The notes: generated by a model not told the origin, from the sequence alone. DNA of 64,000 bases from Bradyrhizobium sp. CCGE-LA001 (GCF_000296215.2 NZ_CP013949.1:1977501-2041500); one strand, 5' to 3'. Counted from the stretch's first letter, positions 1 to 8,483 are shown. Program-made: numbers and translations.

Positions 1-486
1 CTCGGTGAGCGAGGAGGCGATCGCCTCCAGCGGGCTTTTTTCGCGGCAATAGTGCACGTAGGCTTCCACGGCAAAACGCGTCGCCGGCAAAATGCCTTCG
101 GTCGATTCCACATAGGCTGTGTCGAGGCCGAGGCCCTCGGTCAGCTTCAGCCAGCGCTCGATGCCGCCCTCGCTGCCGACATCGCCATCATGGTCCTCGA
201 TGCGGTGGCGCCATTCCAGCCGCGTGGCGCGGTCGCGGAAGCGCGAGATCACCACCGCGTCCTTGATCGGGATCGTGCTCTGGTAATAGTAGCGGTTCAG
301 CGCCCAGGCCTGCACCTGGCCCTTGTTCAGCTTGCCGCCATGCAGCAGCTTATGGAACGGATGCAGGCTGTGATAGCGCGTGGCGCCGATATGGCGCAGC
401 GTCGCCTCGAGCTCCTCGGCGGAGTTGAGCTTGATGTCCTTGCCGATCGAGAGCGCGGTCATTCCTGTCAGTGACGCGGCATTCAC
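1..486 (-). CDS. pqqC: Pyrroloquinoline-quinone synthase PqqC (3' part missing, runs off left edge)
   Basis: PqqC is the cofactor-free oxidase that performs the final ring closure and eight-electron oxidation giving PQQ. The visible N-terminal ~160 residues include the family stretches LHPFHKLLHGGKL, WALNRYYYQ and RFRDRA, and the acidic/His-rich segment HRIEDHDGD that lines the active site. The start is taken as the GTG at 486, which overlaps the pqqB stop by four bases (GTGA) and suggests translational coupling. An in-frame ATG lies 24 bases further on (MTALSIG), so the exact start is uncertain. The C-terminus lies beyond base 1. It is co-directional with pqqB and pqqA. Confidence 0.95.
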   Translation of the reverse strand, partial: MNAASLTGMTALSIGKDIKLNSAEELEATLRHIGATRYHSLHPFHKLLHGGKLNKGQVQAWALNRYYYQSTIPIKDAVVISRFRDRATRLEWRHRIEDHDGDVGSEGGIERWLKLTEGLGLDTAYVESTEGILPATRFAVEAYVHYCREKSPLEAIASSLTE

Positions 487-1412
487 AGCACGATCTCCGT
501 TCCGTCGGCGGGTATCTGCCAGCCCGCCGCTTCCGTGGCTTTCCGCTCGGGTGACGTGGGCAGCAGCGCCGGATTCGAGTTATTGATATGCAGAAATATC
601 TTCGTGTCGGTATCGAGATCGGCCAGCCGCGCGATCGCGCCGTCCTCGCCCGACATCGCGACATGGCCCATGCTCTTGCCGGTCTTGTGGCCGAGGCCGG
701 CCTTGATCATCTCGTCGTCGCGCCACACCGTGCCGTCGAAGAACACCAGCGCCGCGCCGTCGAGCTTGGCCTTGAGCGCATCGGTCACCTCGGCGCAGGC
801 GGCGATGAAATAGAAACACTTGCCGGTCGATTTGTCGGTGATCTTGAGGCCCAGCGTGTCGCCGTCACCGGTCTCACCGCCGGGATGCGCCTTGCCCTCC
901 AGATACCAGGCCGACTTGCCCGGCACTGCGAACGGCAGCACCTCGATGCCTGAGCGCGCGCCATCCGGCAGCCGCGGCTCGAACGGCTCGTTGATTTCGG
1001 TCGGCTGACGCTGCACGTTCTTCTCGTTCAGCACGTTGAAGATGCTGTTGCTCTTCAGGATCGCCAGCACCTTCTCATGCGCGTAGATCGTGAAGGGCGA
1101 GCCTTCGCGCATCGACAACAGGCCCGCGACCGCATCCACCTCGCCATTGGTCAGGATCACGCCCGCAATGGGCGTATGGCGCAGCGCGCCCAGCTTCGGA
1201 TGCAGCTGCGGCGTGGCGTTCAATTGCTGGCGAAGGTCGGGGGAGGCGTTGATCAGGAACCAATGTTCGCCGTCGCCGCTGAAGGCGACCGACGCCTGGG
1301 TTCTCACGAGGTCATGTCCGCTGGCACGGGCCGCCCGGCAGCCCTCGCAACCGCAATTCCATTGCGGCACTCCGCCGCCGGCTGCGGCGCCCAGGACGAC
1401 GACGCGAAGCAT
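483..1412 (-). CDS. pqqB: PQQ biosynthesis protein PqqB
   Basis: This is a metallo-beta-lactamase-fold protein of 309 residues, the usual PqqB length. PqqB is thought to act as a hydroxylase on the tyrosine-derived intermediate during PQQ synthesis. It begins MLRVVVLGAAAGGGVPQWNC, the characteristic PqqB N-terminus with the CGC(E)GCRAAR cysteine cluster just after it. The start ATG at 1412 has a good ribosome site (CAGGAGA, about 7 bases upstream). An open frame reaches 20 codons further upstream but lacks family similarity. It lies between pqqA and pqqC in the same direction. Confidence 0.95.
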   Translation of the reverse strand: MLRVVVLGAAAGGGVPQWNCGCEGCRAARASGHDLVRTQASVAFSGDGEHWFLINASPDLRQQLNATPQLHPKLGALRHTPIAGVILTNGEVDAVAGLLSMREGSPFTIYAHEKVLAILKSNSIFNVLNEKNVQRQPTEINEPFEPRLPDGARSGIEVLPFAVPGKSAWYLEGKAHPGGETGDGDTLGLKITDKSTGKCFYFIAACAEVTDALKAKLDGAALVFFDGTVWRDDEMIKAGLGHKTGKSMGHVAMSGEDGAIARLADLDTDTKIFLHINNSNPALLPTSPERKATEAAGWQIPADGTEIVL

Positions 1413-1539
1413 GATCCGTCTCCTGGAGGGAACGCTGCGAGGTGGATCTCGGGCCGACATCGTTGCCGACAAAGATCATGTCTTCCGGCAATCGATCGTG
1501 ACCGAGAGATCCACCTGCGCTGAATGCAGTCGCCGCCGC

Positions 1540-1620
1540 TTACTTGCGGGTGGCGCTCACATACATGTTGATTTCCATGCCGCAGGGCACTTCGACGATC
1601 TTCGGGGCTTTCCAGGCCAT
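1540..1620 (-). CDS. pqqA: PQQ precursor peptide PqqA (26 aa)
   Basis: This is a 26-codon gene encoding MAWKAPKIVEVPCGMEINMY followed by VSATRK and a TAA stop. PqqA is the ribosomal peptide substrate whose Glu and Tyr are cross-linked by PqqE and excised to build PQQ. The required E-x3-Y spacing is present (Glu16 and Tyr20 in MEINMY). A GGAGAG ribosome site precedes the ATG. It is the first gene of the pqq operon, 127 bases upstream of pqqB. That gap is longer than the other spacings in the operon, which fits a strongly expressed, separately processed pqqA message (inference). Confidence 0.95.
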   Translation of the reverse strand: MAWKAPKIVEVPCGMEINMYVSATRK

Positions 1621-1865
1621 TTGGCTCTCCATTTTCGCGAATTCGGACGTATCCGCCCACGGGGTAAATTAATGCGGGCGCAGAAGTTCGCCAGTGAAAT
1701 TTTCCCGAGAATGGGCATGCTGCGGCGCGAAATGACGCTGGAACTGTACTTCTGAGGACGCTGCCTTGCGCATGGCGCATTCGGTCGCGAACCCTGTCCT
1801 GATAAAGCGGTTGTGAGTGCAGTGCAGCTTCCAATCCGATACAGCGACCCAAACTGGATCACGTG

Positions 1866-2123
1866 ATGCCCAGATATTTCTTCAACACCCGTATCGGCGA
1901 CGAATTGATCGTAGATCCTGACGGCGAGGACCTGCGCAATCCCGACCGCGCCTGGGAGGTCGCCCGCCAGATGATCCTTGAAGTCGTGAAATCGGAAGGC
2001 ACGCAACGGGCCCTGCTGGAAGCGGTGATCGAGGTGACCGATGCCGACGGCGAGATCGTGCTGGAGTTCCCCTTCACCGAGGCCCTGCTGGACATGCCGG
2101 ACCCGTCCGCGACCCGGCATTAG
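1866..2123 (+). CDS. Small conserved protein, DUF6894-like
   Basis: An 85-residue acidic protein beginning MPRYFFNTRIGDELIVDPDG. The opening RYFF-(N/H)-x(n)-D-x-(E/D)G pattern and the following 'A W..A..' helix match the small DUF6894-type proteins that are abundant in Bradyrhizobium and whose function is unknown. A GTG lies immediately before the chosen ATG. The gene stands alone, divergent from pqqA with about 245 bases between them that hold no other gene. There is no signal peptide, membrane segment or recognisable catalytic motif. Confidence 0.7.
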   Translation: MPRYFFNTRIGDELIVDPDGEDLRNPDRAWEVARQMILEVVKSEGTQRALLEAVIEVTDADGEIVLEFPFTEALLDMPDPSATRH

Positions 2124-2163
2124 AGGCTGCCGGCGGGATTGGTGAGACCTGCCCCAGCTCTCT

Positions 2164-2263
2164 CCCCGTCATTGCGAGGAGCGAAGCGACGAAGCAATCC
2201 AGAATCCCTCCTCGGAGGCGGTCTGGATTGCTTCGTCGCAAGGGGCTCCTCGCAATGACGGGG
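2164..2263. repeat. Palindromic intergenic repeat (cgtcattgcgaggag type)
   Basis: About 100 bases with near-mirror arms: CCCCGTCATTGCGAGGAG at the left and CTCCTCGCAATGACGGGG at the right. A second inner pair surrounds the centre (GAAGCAATCCAGA / TCTGGATTGCTTC). The arrangement can form a long cruciform or RNA hairpin. The sequence belongs to a type of repeat commonly seen between genes in Bradyrhizobium. It lies between the DUF6894-like gene and the amidase. Confidence 0.85.
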
Positions 2264-2365
2264 CATGAGCGCCACCGGCGCCGCACCCGCGGTCCACCCA
2301 CGCGAAATCCGCATGGCTTTGCCGCGTTCCCGGCGCTAAAACACGCCGGTCATACGGAGCAAGCC

Positions 2366-3766
2366 ATGCAAGATCTCTGGCGCCTGTCGGCTGCCGACCT
2401 CGCCACCCTCGTGAAATCCAAAAAAGTGTCTGCCAGGGAAGCCGCCAAGGCCGGTCTCGCCCGCCTGGATGCCGTCAATCCCCGGCTGAATGCGGTAATC
2501 GACCACCGGCCCGACGACGTGCTCAAGCAGGCCGACGCCGTCGATGCCGCCATCGCGCGGGGCGAGGATCCCGGCGTGCTCGCGGGCGTGCCCGTCACCA
2601 TCAAGGCCAATGTCGACCAGGAAGGCTTTGCCACCACCAACGGCCTCAAGCTTCAGCGCGACGTCATCGCGCGCGAGGACAATCCCGTCGTCGCCAATTT
2701 CCGGAAATCGGGCGCGATCCTGCTCGGCCGCACCAATTGCCCGGCCTTCTCGTATCGCTGGTTCACCACCAATCTGATCCACGGCGACACCAAGAACCCC
2801 CGGGATGCCTCGCTGACGCCGGGCGGTTCCTCCGGCGGCGCCGGCTCGGCGGTCGCGGCCGGCATCGGCCACATCGCCCATGGCACCGATATCGCCGGCT
2901 CGGTCCGCTATCCCGCCTATGCCTGCGGCGTGCACGGACTGCGCCCGACCCTGGGACGCATCCCCGCCTTCAATCCGGCGCTGCCGGAGCGCCCGATCGG
3001 ACCGCAGATCATGGCCGTGTCGGGGCCCCTGGCGCGCACGGTCAACGATTTGCGCATCTCGCTCGAAGCCATGTCGGCCCGCGACATCCGCGATCCCTGG
3101 TTCGTGCCGGTGCCGCTGCAAGGCCCTGACAGGGACAAGCGCGCCGCGCTCTGCCTCAATCCGGGTGGTCTTGCCACCACGCCGGAGGTGAAGGCGGCGG
3201 TGAGCGATGCCGGCAAGCGGCTGGAGCGCGCCGGCTGGACCGTCGATATCATCGAGGACACGCCGCCGATGCGCGAGGCGGTCGAGTGGCAGATCAAGCT
3301 CTGGCTCGGCGACGGCTATGAGGCGCAGCTGGAAGCTGCCGAACGCGAGGGCGATCCCGGCGCGCTGGCGTGCGTGCGCGGCAACCGCGGCAGGGTCACG
3401 CCGATGGACCAGGCCAATTACGCCAAGGCGCTGACGCGACGCGCCACGCTCACCCGCGAGTGGATGCTGTTCTTCGAGAAATACGCGGTGCTGCTGACGC
3501 CGGTCTCCGGCGAATTGCCGTTCCCAGATCATCTCGACCGCAAGGACGACGAATCCTTCAAACGTGTCTGGGAAGCGCAGCTGCCGCAGATCGCCATTCC
3601 CTTCATGGGACTGCCGGGCCTCGTGGTCTCCACCGGCCTCGTGGGCAAGGCGCCGGTCGGCGTGCACATCGTCTCTGGCCGCTATCGCGAGGATCTGTGC
3701 CTGCTCGCGGGCGAAGCGATCGAGGCCGGCGGCGTGCCGCCGTCGCCGATCGATCCCGTGGGCTAG
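2366..3766 (+). CDS. Amidase, amidase-signature family
   Basis: 466 residues. Amidase-signature enzymes hydrolyse amide bonds with a Lys-cisSer-Ser triad, and all three residues can be placed: Lys80 (PVTIKANVD), Ser155/156 in TPGGSSGGAGSA, and the nucleophile Ser179 in GTDIAGSVRYPA. The nucleophile loop reads GTDIAGS rather than the commoner GSDxGGS. The physiological substrate cannot be told; glutamyl-tRNA amidotransferase subunit A is unlikely because no gatC or gatB is adjacent. The start ATG follows GGAG at 7-10 bases; an open frame extends upstream through the repeat but is not credible. The gpx gene starts two bases after its stop, so the two are probably co-transcribed. Confidence 0.88.
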   Translation: MQDLWRLSAADLATLVKSKKVSAREAAKAGLARLDAVNPRLNAVIDHRPDDVLKQADAVDAAIARGEDPGVLAGVPVTIKANVDQEGFATTNGLKLQRDVIAREDNPVVANFRKSGAILLGRTNCPAFSYRWFTTNLIHGDTKNPRDASLTPGGSSGGAGSAVAAGIGHIAHGTDIAGSVRYPAYACGVHGLRPTLGRIPAFNPALPERPIGPQIMAVSGPLARTVNDLRISLEAMSARDIRDPWFVPVPLQGPDRDKRAALCLNPGGLATTPEVKAAVSDAGKRLERAGWTVDIIEDTPPMREAVEWQIKLWLGDGYEAQLEAAEREGDPGALACVRGNRGRVTPMDQANYAKALTRRATLTREWMLFFEKYAVLLTPVSGELPFPDHLDRKDDESFKRVWEAQLPQIAIPFMGLPGLVVSTGLVGKAPVGVHIVSGRYREDLCLLAGEAIEAGGVPPSPIDPVG

Positions 3767-3768
3767 CG

Positions 3769-4245
3769 ATGACCGCCATCTACGATTTCAAGGCCAACTC
3801 GCTTGCCGGCGAGGAGGTCGCCATGCGCAGGTTCGAAGGGCAGGTGCTCCTGATCGTCAACACCGCGAGCAAATGCGGCTTCACGCCGCAATATCGCGGC
3901 CTTGAGGATCTCTATCGCGATCTGTCCCCGCGCGGCTTCTCGGTGCTCGGCTTTCCCTGCAACCAGTTCGGCGCGCAGGAGCCGGGGCAGGCGGGCGAGA
4001 TCCAGGCCTTCTGCTCGACCAACTACGACGTCACCTTCCCGCTATTCGCGAAGATCGACGTCAACGGCGCCAATGCGCACCCGTTATATGAGTACCTGAA
4101 ACGCCAGCAATCCGGGCTTCTCGGCGCCGCCATCAAATGGAATTTCACCAAATTCCTGGTGGACCGTGCCGGCAAGGTGATCGCGCGCTACGCGCCGACC
4201 GCGCGGCCGGAAGGCTTGCGCAACCAGATCGAAACACTGTTGTGA
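3769..4245 (+). CDS. Glutathione peroxidase family thiol peroxidase
   Basis: 158 residues, the usual length for bacterial Gpx. It reduces hydroperoxides, and in bacteria usually uses thioredoxin rather than glutathione. The peroxidatic cysteine is Cys36 (NTASKCGFTPQY; Cys, not selenocysteine). The family motif GFPCNQFGAQEPG supplies the catalytic Gln66, and WNFTKF supplies Trp124/Asn125. Cys82 (FCSTNYDV) is the probable resolving cysteine. No signal peptide is visible, so it is cytosolic. It starts two bases after the amidase stop and is followed closely by the DUF3297 gene, which makes a likely three-gene unit. Confidence 0.93.
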   Translation: MTAIYDFKANSLAGEEVAMRRFEGQVLLIVNTASKCGFTPQYRGLEDLYRDLSPRGFSVLGFPCNQFGAQEPGQAGEIQAFCSTNYDVTFPLFAKIDVNGANAHPLYEYLKRQQSGLLGAAIKWNFTKFLVDRAGKVIARYAPTARPEGLRNQIETLL

Positions 4246-4256
4246 GCGAGACAATC

Positions 4257-4499
4257 ATGAGCGACGAATTCCCTGATCGACTGTCGGTCGATCCGAACAG
4301 CCCCTATTACAACGCGGACATCCTCTCGCGCGACGTCGGCATCCGTTTCAAGGGTATCGAGAAGACCAATGTCGAGGAATACTGCATCAGCGAAGGCTGG
4401 GTCCGCGTCACCGCCGGTAACGCCAAGGACCGCCACGGCAACCCGCTGACCATCAAGGTGCACGGCCCGGTCGAGCCGTATTTCAGGGATAAGAAGTAG
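4257..4499 (+). CDS. DUF3297 family protein (80 aa)
   Basis: An 80-residue protein, MSDEFPDRLSVDPNSPYYNA..., with conserved-looking segments DVGIRFKG, EYCISEGWVRV and GNPLTIKVHGPVEPYF. This matches the DUF3297 family, which is about 80 residues and of unknown function. A member downstream of gpx is plausible in alphaproteobacteria (recollection). It begins 12 bases after the gpx stop and is co-directional, so it is probably co-transcribed. No membrane segment or signal peptide is present. Confidence 0.85.
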   Translation: MSDEFPDRLSVDPNSPYYNADILSRDVGIRFKGIEKTNVEEYCISEGWVRVTAGNAKDRHGNPLTIKVHGPVEPYFRDKK

Positions 4500-4532
4500 C
4501 TATTCCGCTTCGGGACGCACCACACCCTCCGT

Positions 4533-4622
4533 CGTCATGCCCGGGCTTGACCCGGGCATCCACGTCTCCGAACTCGCTCCGTAGCAAAGGCGTGGATGGC
4601 CGGGTCAAGCCCGGCCATGACG
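4533..4622. repeat. Palindromic repeat (cgtcatgcccgggcttgac type)
   Basis: A 90-base mirror element: CGTCATGCCCGGGCTTGACC at the left, GTCAAGCCCGGCCATGACG at the right, with inner arms GGCATCCACG / CGTGGATGGC. Related copies lie at 38260, 39240 and 48582 in this window. It sits between the DUF3297 gene and tarD, where the transcript could fold and act as a terminator or stabiliser (inference). Confidence 0.9.
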
Positions 4623-4654
4623 AGTGGAGAGGGTCAACCAGAAAGCCAAATCCC

Positions 4655-5824
4655 ATGTCCGTCCGCATCGTCGACGTCCGCGAGATCACCAAGCCGATCT
4701 CGTCCCCGATCCGCAACGCCTATATCGACTTCACCAAGATGACGACCAGCCTCGTCGCGGTCGTCACCGACGTCGTGCGCGACGGTAAGCGCGTCGTCGG
4801 CTACGGCTTCAACTCCAACGGCCGCTACGGTCAGGGCGGCCTGATCCGCGAGCGCTTCGCCGCGCGCATCACGGAAGCCGATCCGAAGTCGCTGCTGAAT
4901 GCTGCCGGCGACAATCTCGATCCCGACAAGGTCTGGGCCGCGATGATGACCAACGAGAAGCCGGGCGGCCATGGCGAGCGCTCGGTCGCGGTCGGCACCA
5001 TCGACATGGCGGTGTGGGATGCGGTGGCGAAGATCGCCGGCAAGCCGCTGTTCCGTCTGCTCGCGGAGCGCCACGGCGTCACCGCCAATCCGCGCGTCTT
5101 CGTCTACGCCGCCGGCGGCTATTATTATCCCGGCAAGGATCTCTCGATGCTGCGCGGCGAGATGCGCGGCTATCTCGACCGCGGCTACAACGTCGTGAAG
5201 ATGAAGATCGGCGGCGCGGGAATCGAGGAGGACCGCACGCGCATCGAGGCGGTGCTGAAGGAGATCGGCAAGGATGCGCAGCTCGCGGTGGACGCCAACG
5301 GCCGCTTCGATCTCGAGACCGGCATCGCCTATGCCAAGATGCTGCGCGACTATCCCTTGTTCTGGTACGAGGAGGTCGGCGATCCCCTCGACTACGCACT
5401 GCAGGCTGCGCTCGCCGAGTTCTATCCGGGCCCGATGGCAACGGGCGAAAACCTGTTCAGCCACCAGGACGCCCGCAATCTGATCCGCTACGGCGGCATG
5501 CGCCCCGATCGCGACTGGCTGCAATTCGACTGCGCGCTGTCCTATGGCCTGTGCGAATACCAGCGCACGCTTCAGGTGCTGAAGACTCACGGCTGGTCGC
5601 CCAGCCGCTGCATCCCGCACGGCGGCCACCAGATGTCGCTCAACATCGCTGCCGGTCTCGGCTTAGGCGGTAACGAAAGCTATCCCGACCTGTTCCAGCC
5701 CTATGGCGGTTTCCCCGACGGCGTGCGCGTCGAGAACGGCCACATCACCATGCCCGATCTCCCCGGCATCGGCTTCGAAGGCAAGTCCGATCTCTACAAG
5801 GAGATGAAGGCGCTGGCGGAGTAG
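4655..5824 (+). CDS. tarD: D-tartrate dehydratase (enolase superfamily)
   Basis: 389 residues. This Mg-dependent enolase-superfamily enzyme dehydrates D-tartrate to oxaloacetate. By direct count from the chosen ATG: the KxK pair is Lys182/Lys184 (VVKMKIGG), metal-binding candidates are Asp213 (VDANGRF), Glu239 and Glu265 (TGENL), and the acid/base histidine is His322 (CIPHGGHQ). Lys184 and His322 are the catalytic residues known for the characterised Bradyrhizobium japonicum enzyme, and the length agrees. The open frame begins 36 codons earlier inside the palindromic repeat; the ATG at 4655 matches the family N-terminus MSVRIVDVREITKPI. It stands alone with no adjacent tartrate transporter. 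Confidence 0.93.
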   Translation: MSVRIVDVREITKPISSPIRNAYIDFTKMTTSLVAVVTDVVRDGKRVVGYGFNSNGRYGQGGLIRERFAARITEADPKSLLNAAGDNLDPDKVWAAMMTNEKPGGHGERSVAVGTIDMAVWDAVAKIAGKPLFRLLAERHGVTANPRVFVYAAGGYYYPGKDLSMLRGEMRGYLDRGYNVVKMKIGGAGIEEDRTRIEAVLKEIGKDAQLAVDANGRFDLETGIAYAKMLRDYPLFWYEEVGDPLDYALQAALAEFYPGPMATGENLFSHQDARNLIRYGGMRPDRDWLQFDCALSYGLCEYQRTLQVLKTHGWSPSRCIPHGGHQMSLNIAAGLGLGGNESYPDLFQPYGGFPDGVRVENGHITMPDLPGIGFEGKSDLYKEMKALAE

Positions 5825-5868
5825 GGCGGGCTGGCAGTGGGACGCGACGGCGTCCCCAACTCTCCACT

Positions 5869-6002
5869 GTCGTGCCCGCGAAGGCGGGGACCCATAACCC
5901 CAGGGAGGAGTCGTGGCGCGAACTGGAAGCTCCGAGTCCCCGTAACCACGTCTCCCTGTGGTTACGGTCCCGGATCTGCGCTTCGCTTGTCCGGGACGAC
6001 GA
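5869..6002. repeat. Degenerate intergenic repeat with internal hairpin
   Basis: The region between tarD and the malonyl-CoA decarboxylase gene (convergent) carries a degraded repeat with outer arms TCGTGCCCGCGAAGGCGGGGAC and TTGTCCGGGACGAC. It also holds a perfect 8-bp internal hairpin GTAACCAC/GTGGTTAC at 5942-5965. No gene is visible here. The hairpin could serve as a terminator for either gene, but it lacks a T-run. Confidence 0.5.
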
Positions 6003-6047
6003 CTGAGGTTGTGGCTATGGATCAGCGCAGGCCACTAGCGCTGCCTT

Positions 6048-7400
6048 CTACGATAACCGCATATCCAGCAACCGCCGTCCTTCGCCCTTGAGCAGCTTCT
6101 TCACCGCGCTCGACGCCACGACCTCGCCGTCATTGGCGTAGGCTTCGTGGTTCTTCTCGATGTCGTCGAGCCGGTAGAGATAGTTGACCATCACGCCGGC
6201 GGATTCGCGCACGCCCTTGGGCGAGAGATCGCCCAGCCAGTTGATGCGCTCCAGCCGCGCGCCGTTGCCGAGATGGAAGCGGGCGACGGAGTCGATCAGC
6301 TTGCCCTTCGGCGTGCGCGCCTTGAGGAAATAATGCGCTGCCAGCGGCTCGATCACGCCGCGCAGCAGCGCGGTCGTCTCGGGGCTCTCGAACCATTTGG
6401 GATCGTCGAGACGCTTCAGCGTCTCGCGGTCCTCGTCCGAGAGCGGCAAATCCTTGTCCTGCTTCACCCAGGCCATGAAGCCGGGCACCGGTGACAGCGT
6501 CACGAAGGTGTCGAGCTTCGGCGTTTCGCGGCGCAGCTCTTCCACCACCTGCTTGATCAGGAAGCTGCCGAAGGAGATGCCGCCAAGGCCGCGCTGGGTG
6601 TTGGAGATCGAATAGAATACGGCGGTGCGTGCGCGCTCGATCGGCAGATGCTGGCGGTCGACCGCGAGCAGGGGCTGGATCGCGCCGGGGATGGTCTCGG
6701 TCAACGCCACTTCGACGAAGATCAGGGGCTCGTCGACCATTGCGGGGTGGAAGAAGGCGTAGCAGCGGCGATCGACCGGATCGATGCGGCGGCGCAGATC
6801 GTCCCAGTCGGAGATCTCGTGCACGGCTTCGTAACGGATGATCTTTTCGAGGATGTTGGCCGGGGTCGACCAGTCGATCCTGCGCAGCACGAGAAACCCC
6901 CTGTTGAACCACGAAGAGAGAAGATGCGAGACGTCGCGATCGAGCGCGGCGAGATCGGTATGCCCGTTCATCATGCCGAGCAGGTCGGCGCGCATGTTGA
7001 CGAGATCGCCGGTGCCGCCGGGCGCGCGGTTGAGGCGACGGATCAGCTCCTGCCGCCGCGGCTCAGAGGCGAAGTGCAACGAGCTCGCGTCCTCGTCGGT
7101 CGGCCTGGCGCGCCATTTCTCGATCGCCCTCGACAGCCGTTCCCGGTCGGGGCCGAAATCGCGCACCAGCCCTTCGAAGAAGGCGCGGCGTCCGGCCGGG
7201 TCGAGCTCCCGGTAGATGTCGAGCACCTCACGCGCCATCGCCGTGCCGGAGGCTTCGCCCCGGCCTGACAGCAGCGCATCGCAGAGCTCAATCAGTCCGT
7301 CGGCATCCCGCCTGGTATCGGCGGAATCTCCGCGACGCAGCAGCGTGCGGCCGCGCTCGGAGATGGTGGCGAGCAGGTCGGAGAAGAAGGCATTGGCCAT
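6048..7400 (-). CDS. Malonyl-CoA decarboxylase
   Basis: 450 residues. The enzyme converts malonyl-CoA to acetyl-CoA and CO2, allowing growth on malonate or tuning fatty-acid synthesis. Family landmarks are FYSISNTQRGLGGISFGSFL, IKQVVEEL, TLSPVPGFMAW and the C-terminal ARFHLGNGARLERINWL and GVMVNYLYRL blocks. The N-terminal ~130 residues form the expected helical domain. In some rhizobia this gene (matA) sits with malonyl-CoA synthetase and a malonate carrier; neither is adjacent here, so it is a stand-alone copy. The start ATG at 7400 gives MANAFFSDLL, typical of the family. Confidence 0.93.
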   Translation of the reverse strand: MANAFFSDLLATISERGRTLLRRGDSADTRRDADGLIELCDALLSGRGEASGTAMAREVLDIYRELDPAGRRAFFEGLVRDFGPDRERLSRAIEKWRARPTDEDASSLHFASEPRRQELIRRLNRAPGGTGDLVNMRADLLGMMNGHTDLAALDRDVSHLLSSWFNRGFLVLRRIDWSTPANILEKIIRYEAVHEISDWDDLRRRIDPVDRRCYAFFHPAMVDEPLIFVEVALTETIPGAIQPLLAVDRQHLPIERARTAVFYSISNTQRGLGGISFGSFLIKQVVEELRRETPKLDTFVTLSPVPGFMAWVKQDKDLPLSDEDRETLKRLDDPKWFESPETTALLRGVIEPLAAHYFLKARTPKGKLIDSVARFHLGNGARLERINWLGDLSPKGVRESAGVMVNYLYRLDDIEKNHEAYANDGEVVASSAVKKLLKGEGRRLLDMRLS

Positions 7401-7521
7401 CTGGGCTTTCGTATCAGGTTTGTGCGATGCGGGAAGCTTACACGGGATTTAGGGGGAAGCCGATCACAATCAAGCAGGTGAACTTTGTATCTTTAGTGGC
7501 GCCATGCATCCGACGGTGCGC

Positions 7522-7625
7522 TGTCATGCCCCGGCTTGACCGGGCCATCCAGTACGCCGCGGCTTCTCGGGGTTAGCCGCGCCGCCTCGGAGTACTGGAT
7601 CGCCCGATCAAGTCGGGCGATGACA
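7522..7625. repeat. Palindromic repeat (tccagtactgga type) overlapping the 3' end of an AraC gene
   Basis: About 104 bases from TGTCATGCCCCGGCTTGACC to GCCCGATCAAGTCGGGCGATGACA, with inner arms CATCCAGTAC / GTACTGGATC. Related elements lie at 34951, 61186 and 62755. The last ~50 bases of the adjacent AraC-type coding sequence, including its stop codon, lie inside this element. Confidence 0.9.
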
Positions 7626-8424
7626 CCGAGTGTGTTGCAAACTCCGTCGGCGTGCGCCCCGTCACCTGGCGGAACGCGGCCGAAAACGCCGGCACGCTGG
7701 CATAGCCGAGCGATGTCGCAAGCTGCTTCACCGACACGGTTGCATCCGTCGATATCAGCTGGATCGCGGCCGCAATCCTCGCGCGCTGGCACCAGCTCTT
7801 GAAGCTCAGCTGCGTCTCGGTCGAGAACAGCCGCGACAAGGTCCGCGCGGACGTTCCGACCTCACGCGCCAGCGTGTCGATGTCGTGCAGGCCGGTGGGA
7901 TCGTCGAGCACGATCATCGCGGCACGGCGGCAGCGCGCTTCACGCGGCAGCGGCACGAAGGTCGCGGAATCCTCGGCCTGGTGCAGTTCCAGCATCACCA
8001 GGCGCACCAGGAGCTCGGTGCGCTCCTCGGTATTGCGCGCGTCGAACAGCGCGAGGATCGCCTGATTGAGCAGCGGCGACACCCGCACCACGAACTCCCT
8101 GGTCAATCCCTCATAGCGCTTTTCGCGCTTGAGCCAGGCCAGGTCGAAATACAGCGTCCGCATCTCGATGTCGGCGAGCAGGTCAATGGCATGCTCGAGC
8201 CCGGCGGGTACCCAGACCGCGCGGTCCGGCGGCACCAGCCAGCGTCCCCCTGGTGTCGTCACCTGCATCGTGCCCTTCGCCGCATAGATGAGCTGCGCCT
8301 CGCGGTGCAGATGCGGGTCGATCCGCATGCCTTTGGGGTAATCGCGCGCGACCAGGTGCACGCCTGCGGGCGAGCGGTGGTTGCTCCGGACCTCCCGCAG
8401 AATTGGCGTTTCCAAGACAGTCAT
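7573..8424 (-). CDS. AraC family transcriptional regulator, with repeat-derived C-terminal tail
   Basis: 283 residues from the chosen ATG (MTVLETPILRE). The N-terminal half is a cupin-like effector domain (DPHLHREAQLIYAAKGTMQV). The C-terminal half is a double helix-turn-helix of AraC type (LAREVGTSARTLSRLFSTE and VKQLATSLGYASVPAFSAAFRQVTG). The normal family ending is RTPTEF; the further SVSSPDLIGRSSTPRRRG is translated from a palindromic repeat that supplies the stop codon. The gene is divergent from an MFS permease with about 59 bases between starts, a standard arrangement for a local regulator of that transporter. A GTG three codons upstream is an alternative start. Confidence 0.9.
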   Translation of the reverse strand: MTVLETPILREVRSNHRSPAGVHLVARDYPKGMRIDPHLHREAQLIYAAKGTMQVTTPGGRWLVPPDRAVWVPAGLEHAIDLLADIEMRTLYFDLAWLKREKRYEGLTREFVVRVSPLLNQAILALFDARNTEERTELLVRLVMLELHQAEDSATFVPLPREARCRRAAMIVLDDPTGLHDIDTLAREVGTSARTLSRLFSTETQLSFKSWCQRARIAAAIQLISTDATVSVKQLATSLGYASVPAFSAAFRQVTGRTPTEFATHSVSSPDLIGRSSTPRRRG

Positions 8425-8483
8425 TGGCGGCACCCCGTCATGGGCAAGACATATAACTCATTTCGGAGCAGGAGAGGATTCGT

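Noticed and set aside
1304..1852. 182-codon minus-strand frame overlapping pqqA and pqqB
   Set aside because: Conflicts with the well-supported pqqA and pqqB frames and lacks any family feature.
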